In this document: one piece after another, positions 8,900-18,125 of the stretch
How positions within the stretch are numbered: the stretch's first letter is position 1
Layout: the number at the start of each line of letters is the position of its first letter
Assembly: GCF_013426915.1 (NCBI RefSeq)
Contig: NZ_AP023181.1
Location: 930,001 to 994,000 of the forward strand
DNA: 64,000 nucleotides
From: Paraburkholderia sp. PGU19
GTDB lineage: Bacteria; Pseudomonadota; Gammaproteobacteria; Burkholderiales; Burkholderiaceae
Reading direction: 5' to 3'
Notes under the pieces: model-generated
The model's input: the letters and a program-made list of their open reading frames with translations, nothing else
Databases searched by the model: none
Told to the model about the DNA's origin: nothing
Translations under genes and position numbers: made by a program

Positions 8900-8970
8900 T
8901 GAAACAGCGATTGGAATGTCGCCGTTCAAATTTTCGGGAATGGCAACGATTGGCCGGTTTCACCCACTGA
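8900..8970. repeat. Dispersed intergenic repeat, copy B
   Basis: About 71 bp beginning TGAAACAGCGATTGGAATG, containing GAATGGCAAC and ending CACTGA. It is the diverged partner of 5860-5927, in the same orientation. Confidence 0.5.
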
Positions 8971-9026
8971 CGATGACGCCATAAAGCTGCCACTGCCTCA
9001 AGCCAGAGGTTTTGGATGGTGGCCTA

Positions 9027-9062
9027 CCCTTCCGCACGTCAAACGATGGTCGTGCGGAAGGG
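9027..9062 (-). terminator. Hairpin downstream of porin gene, possible terminator
   Basis: CCCTTCCGCACG and CGTGCGGAAGGG form a perfect 12-bp stem with a 12-nt loop, about 87 bp after the porin stop codon. There is no clear U-tract on the minus strand, so it may be a terminator, an mRNA-stabilising hairpin, or a site of another kind. Confidence 0.5.
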
Positions 9063-9148
9063 GTTCTTGCAAGATGTCAGCAACTATGGACGCCTGGTCT
9101 AGCGTCCGCCTGAGACCCACCCATAGCACTGGTTCGATAAGCCGTTGG

Positions 9149-10336
9149 CTAAAACTTGTGACGCAAGGCAGCGCGGATCGCAAGTTGATGATTGTTCGAT
9201 GAGTCACCGAGATTGCCAATATCAGCGACGGCAGGCGCGCCAGTCGACGATGTGCCTGATGCGCGTTGCCAGGCACCTTCGACATAGAGGTCTGTTCGCT
9301 TCGAAAGAAGGTAGTCCGCCATCAGCATCACCTGGTTGTAGTGCTGGTTGCCAACTGTCTGACCCGCAGTGGTGTTGACGGATTCACCCTTCAGATAGTC
9401 ATACGCTGCGCTGAAACTCAGTGCTGGCGTAGCGAGCCATTTAACCGCGAAGTCGACGTTATTGAAGTGTGCCGCAGAGCCTGCGAGTAAACCGCCAAGA
9501 CCGGCATATTGTGTGTTGGACCAGGAGGCTGTCACGTTAACCGGGCCAATTGCATATCCTGCACCGACCACTGCCGTCTGATATGCCGAGGCGCTGGCGT
9601 AACCCTTGTTGAGCGACTGCGATAGCTGCGACGCGCCGTTTGCATTCCCTGTAAAAAAGCCAGCTCCTGCCGTCGTTGACGTCGGATTCTTGAAGTATTC
9701 GAATGCGCCACCGAAGGTAAAAGGTCCGTTCGCGTAGCTGACACCAACGGAATAGCCGCTGTTCGCCGTGCCATCGCCAGGTACGCCGCCGACGCTATAT
9801 TCGCCGCCTACGCTCAGGCCGCGATAAACAGGGCTCATGTAGCGGATCGAATTGTTGACGCGCAGCGAATTACCCGTGTTATCCAGATCGCCTGGATGAA
9901 GAAAGATTGCCGTACCGGCCTGGGAGCCCTGTGTCGTCACGGGTTGCGCGAAGTACAGCACCATGTCGTATTGCCGGCCGAACGTGAGCGATCCGTACCG
10001 GTCGCTGCGCAGGCCGACAAACGCCTGCCTGCCGAGGAACGTGCCGCCCTGCGCAGACTGGCCATTGTTGATGTTCAGCCCGGGCTCCAGCGTGAAGATC
10101 GCCTGCAAGCCACCACCCAGGTCTTCCACACCTGTGAAGCCGAAGCGGCTACCGTTAATGCCGCTTGTCGAATCGAGGAAGATCTTCTTTCCGCCCGTGG
10201 GTCCGCCGACGTTATTGAGGAACATCGCACCTTCATCGAGAATGCCGTACAGCGTCACCTTGCTCTGCGCGTGCGCGGCCGCCGAATACATGCCGACCAC
10301 CGTGACAAGGGCGCATATCCTTATTCCAGATTTCAT
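9149..10336 (-). CDS. Gram-negative general porin
   Basis: A 395-residue outer-membrane porin with an N-terminal signal peptide ending in AAAHA, then QSKVTLYGILDEG, the standard opening strand of Burkholderia OmpC/Opc-type porins. It has the constriction-loop hallmark region and GRQAFVGLRSDRYGSLTFGR typical of the family, and ends in the terminal strand RAALRHKF with C-terminal Phe, needed for outer-membrane assembly. It allows diffusion of small hydrophilic solutes. It follows the oxidoreductase gene on the same strand (114-bp gap), so it is probably the outer-membrane part of the sugar-type operon, although it may also have its own promoter. Confidence 0.92.
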   Translation of the reverse strand: MKSGIRICALVTVVGMYSAAAHAQSKVTLYGILDEGAMFLNNVGGPTGGKKIFLDSTSGINGSRFGFTGVEDLGGGLQAIFTLEPGLNINNGQSAQGGTFLGRQAFVGLRSDRYGSLTFGRQYDMVLYFAQPVTTQGSQAGTAIFLHPGDLDNTGNSLRVNNSIRYMSPVYRGLSVGGEYSVGGVPGDGTANSGYSVGVSYANGPFTFGGAFEYFKNPTSTTAGAGFFTGNANGASQLSQSLNKGYASASAYQTAVVGAGYAIGPVNVTASWSNTQYAGLGGLLAGSAAHFNNVDFAVKWLATPALSFSAAYDYLKGESVNTTAGQTVGNQHYNQVMLMADYLLSKRTDLYVEGAWQRASGTSSTGAPAVADIGNLGDSSNNHQLAIRAALRHKF

Positions 10337-10450
10337 TTTTCAGATTTTATTTATCAGGCATGCTAATCGAATGGATTTCACACTGTCAAAAATTCAGGCG
10401 AAGTAGCGGTTGACGATGACTTCCGCGCTGTGGCGAAAGCAATCCGGTTA

Positions 10451-11491
10451 TCAATCGTCTGGCAGAGTAACGATCGCGCCGCTGGCTGCGGCAGCGTGCA
10501 CAGCCATCGTGGCCTGGAGTGTGCGCAGGCCATCGAGTGCCGAACACACGGGTGCTTCCGCCCCGTCGATCACCGCCCGGAAATGGCGAAGCTGTTCCGT
10601 GTAGGGGCAACCCGTGTGTAGCGCTGTCCGCTCCGCCGTCAACGGATCGTGCCATCCCTTGCCGGTGCGATACTCCCAGACTTCGAGCCGCGGCAGCGTG
10701 AGAGACGCATCCGTACCGCAAAGGTAATGGGAGTTCACGTCCTGTTGAGGAAACCGCTCGACCTCTCCGGCAGCGAGATCGTAGTTCCATGGCGCCGCCG
10801 TCGTGTCGCTTACGCTGACCGTTGCGAGTGCGCCATTCTTGAATTTCAGCACAATGGCCGCCGTGTCCTCCACTTCGAATCCACGCGTCTCGTTTGACGT
10901 GACGGCCTGGAGGCTTTGTACATCACCAAAGAGGTGCCTCAGCAGGTCGATGTCGTGAATCAGGTTGATGAGGATCGGGCCGCCGCCTTTCGTTCGCCGC
11001 CACGCGGTATCGAAGTATTCGTCCGGTTTGAGCCATGTACACAATACGGTCGCGCTGACGGGCCTGCCCAACCGGCCCGATGCAACGATCTCACGCGCGC
11101 GGCGCACGATCGGATTGTGGCGACGCTGGTGACCCACGAGAACCGGCACCTTGAATTCCTGGGACGCGTCGCGGATACGACGCGCGTCTTCGACCGTGTG
11201 CGCAATCGGTTTCTCAACGATCACCGCGATACCACGCTCGATGCAGTCCACTGCGATGGCACCGTGCGTCACATTGGGCGTGGCGATCACGACGCCTTTG
11301 GGCTTGACGGTGTCGAGCATCGATCGGTAATCCGCAAACCACGGAACGTTGTATGAGGCGGCCATCTGCCTTGCCGTTTCGCTGGGATCGGCGATGGCCG
11401 CGAGGCACACGTCGTTATGGTTTGCGGCGAGGTCAATATGTACCTTGCCAATGAGTCCGGCGCCGATGACGGCTATGGGTAGTTTGTTCAT
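10451..11491 (-). CDS. Gfo/Idh/MocA family oxidoreductase
   Basis: A 346-residue NAD(P)-dependent oxidoreductase. The N-terminus AVIGAGLIGKVH is the dinucleotide-binding Rossmann motif. VEKPIAH around residue 92 is the family EKP signature whose lysine takes part in catalysis. Residues about 130-320 form the alpha/beta substrate-binding domain. Members oxidise the hydroxyl of sugars or inositols, giving keto-sugars. The gene lies between a sugar isomerase-like gene (33 bp upstream) and a porin, which supports a role in catabolism of a sugar, inositol or sugar acid; the exact substrate cannot be read from sequence. Confidence 0.9.
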   Translation of the reverse strand: MNKLPIAVIGAGLIGKVHIDLAANHNDVCLAAIADPSETARQMAASYNVPWFADYRSMLDTVKPKGVVIATPNVTHGAIAVDCIERGIAVIVEKPIAHTVEDARRIRDASQEFKVPVLVGHQRRHNPIVRRAREIVASGRLGRPVSATVLCTWLKPDEYFDTAWRRTKGGGPILINLIHDIDLLRHLFGDVQSLQAVTSNETRGFEVEDTAAIVLKFKNGALATVSVSDTTAAPWNYDLAAGEVERFPQQDVNSHYLCGTDASLTLPRLEVWEYRTGKGWHDPLTAERTALHTGCPYTEQLRHFRAVIDGAEAPVCSALDGLRTLQATMAVHAAAASGAIVTLPDD

Positions 11492-11524
11492 GATTCACAC
11501 TTGCGGTTATTTCGTTGATGAGTC

Positions 11525-12355
11525 TCAGCGGCACGGCGTGTCAGTGCGTTTTTCACGTGCGTGCTGTATCAGATCCTTCGAAGATTGGAACGCCAGCCTC
11601 AGGCGTTCCGATGCTGGCAGCGTCTTGAACGGCATTTCCGCGCTGATGGCGATGTCGTCAGGTAGTGAACGCAAGAGATCGACAAGCGGTAGTGCACCTT
11701 GTCCGGGTGGCAGTCGACCTTCACGTGCCTCCCGAATCGTCGCGTCGTCGCCGACGGGCGCAATGGCGGGAGCGTCGCAGATCTGAACGGCGCGCAATTG
11801 GGAGGCCGGAAACCCGCGCAGTTCGGCCGGCGTGCTTCCCGAGCGTGCCAGGTGGAGCGCGTCGACGAGCAGAGCGCCGTTGGGTCGCGCCGCGGCGTCC
11901 AGCACGCGGCGCGCGGCGCCGATATTGTTGACGTGACGCCAGCGCATCGGCTCCAGGTCGATTCTCAGCCCGAACCCCGCTGCGAGGTCGCAGAGCCTGC
12001 CCAGATTGTCGGTCAGCCGCAAGACGTCGCCATCGTCGCCCGACACGGTCACCGCTTTGGCGCCAAGACCCGCGGCAGCCTCGAACATCGTGGCGTACGA
12101 CTGAACGTCGAGTTCGGGCACGATCGAAATGAATTCGACTTCTTGCACCTTCATGCCATGGTCGTCGAGCAGACGGATCAACTCACGGTGTTCCTCCGTT
12201 CCCGCCTTCAGCGGATAGCACGGCATGCCTGGGGCGACGGGGTTCGTGCGGATGCCAACGGAGCTAAAGCCGGCGTGGGCGCTCTGCACGATGAGCGCGG
12301 CGGGAGCCAGTTCGAGCGCGGTGAGGTGTGCCACACCGATCTGAAGTTGTTTCAT
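11525..12355 (-). CDS. Sugar phosphate isomerase/epimerase-like TIM-barrel protein
   Basis: A 276-residue protein with the AP-endonuclease-2-like TIM-barrel pattern: HLTALELAPAALIVQSAHAG at the start, VQEVEFISIVPE, KAVTVSGDDGD, LRIDLEPMRWRHVNN and GALLVDALHLARSG. The last three carry the Glu, His and Asp residues that bind a divalent metal in the xylose-isomerase-like family. It probably isomerises or epimerises a sugar, or acts as an inosose-dehydratase-like lyase. Its start overlaps the stop of the MFS gene (ATGA), so the two are translationally coupled in one operon. Confidence 0.85.
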   Translation of the reverse strand: MKQLQIGVAHLTALELAPAALIVQSAHAGFSSVGIRTNPVAPGMPCYPLKAGTEEHRELIRLLDDHGMKVQEVEFISIVPELDVQSYATMFEAAAGLGAKAVTVSGDDGDVLRLTDNLGRLCDLAAGFGLRIDLEPMRWRHVNNIGAARRVLDAAARPNGALLVDALHLARSGSTPAELRGFPASQLRAVQICDAPAIAPVGDDATIREAREGRLPPGQGALPLVDLLRSLPDDIAISAEMPFKTLPASERLRLAFQSSKDLIQHAREKRTDTPCR

Positions 12356-13701
12356 TGGATTGCTTCCTTCTTTTCGACAGAGCCGGAATCGAGTTCGATG
12401 CGCTTGATGTCACCGACGACAAAGATGTAGCAAAGCGCACCCACGAGGGTGATCGCGGAGACGAAAGCCAGTGCATACACGAACGAGCCCGTGGCGTTGA
12501 CGATCAAGCCGATGACAAGCGGCGTGACAATCCCCGAGGCGTTCGCAAACAGATTGAAGATGCCGCCGCTCAGACCAAGCAGTCCTTTAGGCGCGATATC
12601 CGAGACGATCATCCAGGCCAGCGCGGACAGTCCTTGGGAAAAGTACGCAACACACAGAATGGCAATCACCGCTGCCGTCGAATCGACGAAGTTGGCCAGC
12701 ACGATCGTCGAGCCGGTTAGCAATCCTGCCGTCACGGGCAGCTTGCGCGCCCAGTTCAACGACATGCCCCGGCGCAGCATGGCATCGGAGATCCAGCCAC
12801 CGGCGAGCGTACCGACCGACGCCGCGATGAACGGGAGAACCGCCAGAACGCCGACCTTGAGCCACGGCATATGTCGCTCGGTGACGAGATAGGTCGGAAA
12901 CCACGTGAGAAAGAAAACGTTGGTCGCATTGCTTGCGAACTGCGCGATGCAGATTCCAAGCATGCGGCGCTCCTTGAGGATGGCCGCCATATGGGACCAC
13001 CTGAAGTGCACATGAATCCGGCCGCTGCTCACCACGCCACCGCCCGCTTCGATATGCTTGAGTTCGGCCTCATTCGCGCGGCGCGACTCGTGCGGTTCAT
13101 TGAAGCGAGCGAGCCATACCCAGCCGAACATGATGCCAAAGGCGCCGACGAGGCCAAACAGGGCGCGCCAGCCGTATCGATGTTCAAGCCAGAAAAGCAG
13201 CGGGCTCAGAAATGCGAGGCCTGCATATTCGGCGAACGTATACACGCCTGTTGCGCGCGCCCGTTCGCTTTGCGGAAACCAGGTGGCGACAACGCGGCTA
13301 TTGGTCGGAAAGCACGGCGCTTCCGCCATGCCGACGAGCAAACGGAGCATCAGTAGCGTGACAAACCCCAACGCGAGTCCTTGCAAGCCGGTGAATAGCG
13401 ACCAGAGCGTCAGTGCGAAGAAATAAGTCCATTTGGTTCCGATGCGATCGAGCAGGATGCCACCGGGAATCTGCGATGCCGTGTAGGTCCACGAAAACGC
13501 CGAGAAAATGACGCCCATTGTGGCGGGCGTGAGTCCGAGATCGTGGCTCATGCTCGGCGCGGCGATGCCTGCAACGCTGCGATCGAGATAGTTGATCATC
13601 GTGCCGACCGCTAGTAAACCGAGAATGCCGAAGCGGGCGCGCGAGCGCCGCGCCGTAACCGAGGACGCGTCGGCGGCCTGAAGGCCTGAGGCGTATTTCA
13701 T
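12352..13701 (-). CDS. MFS transporter, anion:cation symporter type
   Basis: A 449-residue membrane protein with 12 hydrophobic segments and the MFS loop signature between helices 2 and 3 (GGILLDRIGTKW). The opening LAVGTMINYLDRSVAGIAAPS resembles the anion:cation symporter (ACS) subfamily, which imports sugar acids such as glucarate, galactonate and hexuronates. The ATG at 13701 is chosen because GGTGGAG lies six bases before it; an earlier GTG at 13713 overlaps that site. It is the first gene of the operon and is divergent from a LysR gene, the usual set-up for substrate-induced uptake. This context makes a sugar acid the best guess for the substrate. Confidence 0.9.
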   Translation of the reverse strand: MKYASGLQAADASSVTARRSRARFGILGLLAVGTMINYLDRSVAGIAAPSMSHDLGLTPATMGVIFSAFSWTYTASQIPGGILLDRIGTKWTYFFALTLWSLFTGLQGLALGFVTLLMLRLLVGMAEAPCFPTNSRVVATWFPQSERARATGVYTFAEYAGLAFLSPLLFWLEHRYGWRALFGLVGAFGIMFGWVWLARFNEPHESRRANEAELKHIEAGGGVVSSGRIHVHFRWSHMAAILKERRMLGICIAQFASNATNVFFLTWFPTYLVTERHMPWLKVGVLAVLPFIAASVGTLAGGWISDAMLRRGMSLNWARKLPVTAGLLTGSTIVLANFVDSTAAVIAILCVAYFSQGLSALAWMIVSDIAPKGLLGLSGGIFNLFANASGIVTPLVIGLIVNATGSFVYALAFVSAITLVGALCYIFVVGDIKRIELDSGSVEKKEAIQ

Positions 13702-13756
13702 CGCTGTCTCCACCTTTTGTTGACTTTTTGCCGCATCGTTCGCGACTGTGGAAACG

Positions 13757-13784
13757 ATTCTATAGACAACACTTTTTGCATCAA
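13757..13784 (-). promoter_or_regulatory. Candidate promoter of MFS/isomerase/oxidoreductase operon
   Basis: Read on the minus strand, TTGATG (13784-13779) and TAGAAT (13762-13757) are 16 bp apart and sit 56 bp upstream of the MFS start. This is motif fit only, in the LysR/MFS divergent region. Confidence 0.35.
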
Positions 13785-13831
13785 TACCGATCCCGTTGTC
13801 TCGGCATCAACGATCCGTTTACAATCGCCGG

Positions 13832-14752
13832 ATGGATATCGATGACCTGAACGTGTTCTGTGTTGCCGCGCGGCGCGCAAGCTTCGCCGCCGCTGCGAAA
13901 GAGCTGGGGACGACGCCCGCCCATGTCAGCAAGCGAATCGCCATTCTCGAAGCGGCGCTGTCGGTGCGTCTTTTTCATCGCACGACGAGGCGCGTGGTGA
14001 TTACGTCCGACGGCGAAATTGCCTTCGAATGGGCGCGTCGCATCCTCGAAGACGTTGCATCGATGACTGAGACGCTGCAAACCACGAAGGGCGAACTGTC
14101 GGGCCTGCTTCGTATCAGCACGAGCCTGCGTTTCGGGCGTCTACACGTCTCGCCCATTCTTTCGCTGCTGGGCGAGCGCTATCCGAAGCTGGACGTCTGG
14201 CTGGAAGTGCTCGACAGGCGCACTGATCTCGTCAATGAAAACATCGACATCGATCTTCGATTCGGCGATCCTGTGCAACCGCAGTTGATCGCTCACCGCA
14301 TAGCCAGCAACCGCCGCATCCTGGTTGCCGCGCCCAGCTATCTCAAGCGGCGAGGTGAGCCGAAACTACTCGCTGATCTGGCGGAGCATGAATGCCTGCT
14401 GTACCGGGAGCGGGAGCAGGCTTTCGGCACCTGGCGGCTGATGGGACCCAAGGGCATTGAGGCAGTGAAGGTCACCAGCCGCTTCGGTTCCAACATGAGC
14501 GACGTCGTGCGGAACTGGTGTCTCGACGGTAAGGGAATCTGCCTGCTGTCGGTGTGGGACATCGCGGATGCGATTCGCGCAAGACGCGCCGTGCAAGTGC
14601 TGCCGCAGTACTGGGAGCCTGCCGATATCTGGGCGGTGTTGAGCACTCGATCCGTGAATTCTGCCAAGGTGCGCGTCTGCCTCGATTTCCTGAAGGAACA
14701 GTTGAGCAGCGGTCCTCATGCGCTTGATATGAATCTGGAGATAGGTGGCTAA
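13832..14752 (+). CDS. LysR family transcriptional regulator
   Basis: A 306-residue regulator. Residues 1-60 are the LysR winged helix-turn-helix (FCVAARRASFAAAAKELGTT, AHVSKRIAILEAALSVRLF). Residues about 90-295 form the periplasmic-binding-protein-like effector domain (LRISTSLRFGRLHVSPILSL onward). The start is the ATG at 13832, where the conserved MDIDDLNVF begins; an upstream in-frame start at 13796 adds residues outside the fold. It is divergent from the transporter operon, with 130 bp between starts, and most likely activates it in response to the imported compound. Confidence 0.9.
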   Translation: MDIDDLNVFCVAARRASFAAAAKELGTTPAHVSKRIAILEAALSVRLFHRTTRRVVITSDGEIAFEWARRILEDVASMTETLQTTKGELSGLLRISTSLRFGRLHVSPILSLLGERYPKLDVWLEVLDRRTDLVNENIDIDLRFGDPVQPQLIAHRIASNRRILVAAPSYLKRRGEPKLLADLAEHECLLYREREQAFGTWRLMGPKGIEAVKVTSRFGSNMSDVVRNWCLDGKGICLLSVWDIADAIRARRAVQVLPQYWEPADIWAVLSTRSVNSAKVRVCLDFLKEQLSSGPHALDMNLEIGG

Positions 14753-14823
14753 AGGTGTCCGCAATGGCCGACAAGGCTCCATCGACTAGTCGTCAGGTTA
14801 CCGAGGCCATTGTCGGCCTGGTC

Positions 14824-15895
14824 TCATTCATAGTCACGGATGCGGGAAGGTACGAGATACGCCGATCGATCGTCATTCAGCACCGAAGCCAGGATTGGCA
14901 TGTCGATCCCACCACCCGTCAGTACAACGGAAATGCGCTTGCCGGCAAAGTGAGGATGGCGAGCGGCGGCAAGTGCGACGGCACCCGCGCCCTCGACCAC
15001 GATATGGTTGCTTTTCGCCAGACTCCGGATCGCGTCGGCCGTGTCCTCAAGCGTTGATACAACAACGCCGTCCACCAACGCGTTGAGGTATGGCCAATTT
15101 TCTGCGAGCACAGTCGAAACACCAATGCCCGCTACCATTGGCGTCGAGTCGACTGGAATCTCGACGATTGCGCCGGCCGCGAGAGAAGAATAGAAAGGCG
15201 CAGCCGCTTCCATTTCGCACGCATAGATCTGCGCACGTGCGCCCCAATTCATGCACGCGAGAGAAATACCCGTAATCAATCCTCCTCCACCGAAGGGTAC
15301 GAGTATGACTTCGACGTCGGGCAGATCCTCCAATATCTCCTGTCCGATCGTCGCGTCGCCAACGACGACATCGCGGCATGCACAGGGGTGCAGAAACGTA
15401 CCTTGCTCGCCAGTTGGTGTTTCACCGCAGAGGATTGCCCACCATCTTTCGTACGAAATCTGAATGACGCTGGCTCCCAGCGCACGGAGTGCCCCTATCT
15501 TGCTCCTCGCTGCAGTTTCAGTGACGTACACGTGGACGTCCGCGCCTCGCGTCCTGGCGGCCTCTGTCACGCCGAGTGCGAAATTCCCGGTGCTCGCCGT
15601 ATAAACACCATTCGAGAGTTGCTCTTCGGTGAGTCTGGAGACTGCGTTCATCGCGCAGCGTATCTTGAACGAGCCACGTGGCTGAAGGTTCTCGGGTTTA
15701 AGAAAGATGTTCCGGTCTGTCACCGCTGGGTAAGCTAACAGAGGGGTACGTACAATGGTTCCCCGGATCGTCTGTGTCGCCTGCTGTCTGTGTCGCCTGC
15801 TCTATGTCGGCGCGGGTCACTTCCCCCAGATAGGCCGCGCCGATACCGTTTCGAAGAGGCGTGCGTGTGTGATGCAGGATGCTCGAAGAGTTCAT
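14824..15895 (-). pseudogene. Threonine/serine dehydratase-like gene disrupted by a 16-bp tandem duplication
   Basis: The downstream frame (14824-15723) encodes most of a fold-type II PLP enzyme: the PLP-lysine motif GSFKIR, TASTGNFALG, the phosphate-binding loop PFGGGGLITG and the C-terminal TGGG. It lacks the usual N-terminus. That N-terminus lies upstream in another frame, ending VTRADIEQATQT (ATG at 15895 with a GAAGA site). The two frames meet at a perfect 16-bp direct duplication, GTCTGTGTCGCCTGCT, at 15770-15785 and 15786-15801 on the plus strand. Removing one copy joins the frames as EQATQTIRGTIVRTPLLAYP, which fits the family, where RTPL precedes the KPENLQP motif. The gene is therefore recently broken or slips in phase. 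A truncated protein from the GTG at 15723 would lack part of the active-site domain. Confidence 0.82.
15770..15801. repeat. Perfect 16-bp tandem duplication (frameshifting)
   Basis: Two adjacent identical copies of GTCTGTGTCGCCTGCT. Because 16 is not a multiple of three, the duplication shifts the frame of the dehydratase-like gene. Precise loss of one copy by replication slippage would restore the frame. Confidence 0.92.
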
Positions 15896-16062
15896 GATGT
15901 CTTCAGATTTGCGTAGATGGCGCCGCATGCAAGCATCTCTCTGCGATCGACGTTCACCTGGTCTTCGATACGATTTGCTTGCAGATAACCTGACCTAAAA
16001 GATCAAAGCTGCCGCCACCGGCATGTGTGGATAGAATTCCAATGCGATTCGTCGCAGCGGCG

Positions 16063-17709
16063 TTACTGCTCAAGTTTCTGGTCAGACGGCAATATGTGAT
16101 CGCGGAAGCGCTCACGCAGTGTCAGCTTATGCATCTTGCCCGTCGCCGTGTGCGGCAACTCGTCGACAAACACGACATCGTCGGGAATCCACCACTTGGC
16201 GACCTTGCCTTCGTAGAATCGCAGCAGCTCATTCCGACTCAAATCGATATCGGGGTCTTTAACGACAATAAGCAATGGCCGCTCTGTCCACTTCGGATGA
16301 AAGCACGCGATGCACGCCGCTTCCGTCACCGCCGGATGCGCGACGGCTATGTTCTCGATGTCGATCGAACTGATCCATTCGCCACCGGACTTGATCACGT
16401 CTTTGCTGCGATCGACGATGCGCATGAAGCCATCGTGATCGATGGTTGCAACGTCCCCTGTTGGAAACCAGCCATCGACGAGCGGTGATACATCGTTACG
16501 AAAGTACCCGTCGATTATCCACGGGCCCCGCACATATAGCTCACCGAACGTGACGCCGTCCCATGGCAACGCTTGCCCGCCGGCGTCGACGGTCTTCATG
16601 TCGACGCCATAGACTACGTGCCCCTGCTTTTCGCGCAGCCTGCGCTGTTCGTCGGGCGAGCGTTGAGCTTGCTCCCCGCTGAGTGTCGAGACCGTACCGA
16701 GCGGCGACATCTCTGTCATGCCCCACCCATGGATGGCCTCGACGCCAAAGTCGTCCTTGAACGTCCTGAGCATTGCAGGCGGCAATGCAGACCCACCGAC
16801 AATTACGCGGGCCAGGGTCGAAAACCGAACGCCATTTTCCTTGACATATCGCAACAGCCCAAGCCACACAGAAGGCACGCCCGCTGTGCAGGTAACACGC
16901 TCCGCTTCCATCAATTCATACAGTGATTTGCCGTCGAGATCCTTGCCCGGAAACACGAGCTTGGCGCCCGTCAGCGGCGCGGCGTGCGGAATGCCCCATG
17001 CGTTCACATGGAACATCGGCACGACGGGCAGCACGGAATCGCGCGCGGACAGGCCCATCGCATCGGGCAGCGACGCGCCGAACGCATGCAGCACGGTCGA
17101 GCGATGCGAGTACAGCGCGCCCTTCGGATTGCCCGTCGTGCCCGACGTGTAGCAAAGGTTGGATGCGCAACGTTCGTCGATGGCGGGCCACTCGAACACG
17201 CCGTCGTGCTGCGCGAGCAGCGCCTCGTAACTCGACGCGGCCGTCGACATGCGCGGCATGTGCGCTTCGTCCGTCATCGCGATCCAGCCGCGCACGTTCG
17301 GACACTGCGGCGCGAGCACATCGACGAGCGCGGCGAACGTGATGTCGAACAGCACGTAGCGGTCGTCGGCGTGATTGACGATGTAGGCGATCTGATCAGG
17401 AAAGAGGCGCGGGTTGATCGTGTGGCACACAGCGCCGAAGCCCGTCGTGCCGTAGTACGTTTCCAGATGCCGGTAGCCGTTCCAGGCGAGCGTGCCGATC
17501 CGGTCGCCCGCTTCGACACCGAGCGCGATCAGCGCCTGTGCGAGTTGCTTCGCGCGCTTCTCGCAATCGCGGTACGTGTAGCGATGCAGGTCTCCCTCGA
17601 TGCGCTTCGACACGATCTCCGTCGTGCCGAAATGGCGTGACGCATGCGCCAGCAACGAGGAAACCGTCAGCGGCACGTCCATCATCTTTCCGTGAAGCAG
17701 TGCCGTCAT
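16063..17709 (-). CDS. Acyl-CoA synthetase (AMP-binding, fatty-acid-CoA ligase type)
   Basis: A 548-residue ANL-superfamily ligase. The AMP/phosphate-binding loop [11 protein letters not shown] is near residue 180. The motif [11 protein letters not shown] is near residue 325, [13 protein letters not shown] and [17 protein letters not shown] around 390-425 carry the ATP-binding aspartate, and the C-terminal catalytic lysine sits in TATGKMHKL. Members activate carboxylic acids, usually medium- or long-chain fatty acids, to acyl-CoA by way of an acyl-AMP. The start is supported by GGGAGG upstream of the ATG. No beta-oxidation gene is adjacent, so the substrate is open. Confidence 0.92.
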   Translation of the reverse strand: MTALLHGKMMDVPLTVSSLLAHASRHFGTTEIVSKRIEGDLHRYTYRDCEKRAKQLAQALIALGVEAGDRIGTLAWNGYRHLETYYGTTGFGAVCHTINPRLFPDQIAYIVNHADDRYVLFDITFAALVDVLAPQCPNVRGWIAMTDEAHMPRMSTAASSYEALLAQHDGVFEWPAIDERCASNLCYTSGTTGNPKGALYSHRSTVLHAFGASLPDAMGLSARDSVLPVVPMFHVNAWGIPHAAPLTGAKLVFPGKDLDGKSLYELMEAERVTCTAGVPSVWLGLLRYVKENGVRFSTLARVIVGGSALPPAMLRTFKDDFGVEAIHGWGMTEMSPLGTVSTLSGEQAQRSPDEQRRLREKQGHVVYGVDMKTVDAGGQALPWDGVTFGELYVRGPWIIDGYFRNDVSPLVDGWFPTGDVATIDHDGFMRIVDRSKDVIKSGGEWISSIDIENIAVAHPAVTEAACIACFHPKWTERPLLIVVKDPDIDLSRNELLRFYEGKVAKWWIPDDVVFVDELPHTATGKMHKLTLRERFRDHILPSDQKLEQ

Positions 17710-18125
17710 AAGCCAACCTCCCTCTTTTCGTCACGGATCTGAAAGCTGGAGTTCGATCAGGGCAGGTAGATTGGCTTCCAAAACAGCGGATGTGCTGATA
17801 CCGTCCAGTGATTCAAGATAGGTGAGTGTCAGGCGTGGTGCAACTAGCTAACACGCGTCGAAAGCGTCGTGTATCGGAGGTAGTCGCGACCAGCGAAATA
17901 ATCGTTGCGTTGCAAAAAACAAACCGTCGCACCGCATTCACAACCGTGCGCTCATGCGGTGAGCGTTCTCCGATCCGATCGCCGATCGGATTATCTGAGT
18001 TGATGATTGTGCTGGCCGGTACGATCGTTTCTTTACATGGCTTTTTCGGCCTGGCGGACTGGCGTGAAATGAAGCTGCGAAAACCAGGGGCGCGTGATCT
18101 GCAAACCGCGCATGAGGAGATGTCA
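17710..18125. other. Divergent intergenic region of 416 bp between acyl-CoA synthetase and binding protein
   Basis: The frame of the binding protein is open through most of this region, but the extra residues do not look like protein from the family and precede the signal peptide. It carries a perfect palindrome at 17973-17991 and presumably promoters for both flanking genes. Confidence 0.55.
17973..17991. promoter_or_regulatory. Perfect 9-bp inverted repeat, possible operator
   Basis: ATCCGATCG-C-CGATCGGAT. The one-base centre cannot form a hairpin loop, so a binding site for a dimeric regulator is the more likely reading. It is about 135 bp upstream of the binding-protein start. Confidence 0.45.

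Larger units (their letters stand above)
8615..9148. other. 534-bp intergenic region with repeat copy and hairpin
   Basis: No credible coding sequence is seen. It contains the second dispersed repeat copy (8900-8970) and a perfect 12-bp stem (9027-9062) downstream of the porin gene. Confidence 0.55.

Noticed and set aside
14766..14818. Inverted repeat GGCCGACAA ... TTGTCGGCC in the convergent gap after the LysR gene
   Set aside because: The 9-bp arms are 35 bases apart and no U-tract follows, so a terminator is not supported.
17826..18125. N-terminal extension of the orphan binding protein
   Set aside because: The extra residues precede the signal peptide and do not resemble the family; the ribosome site fits the GTG at 18126.
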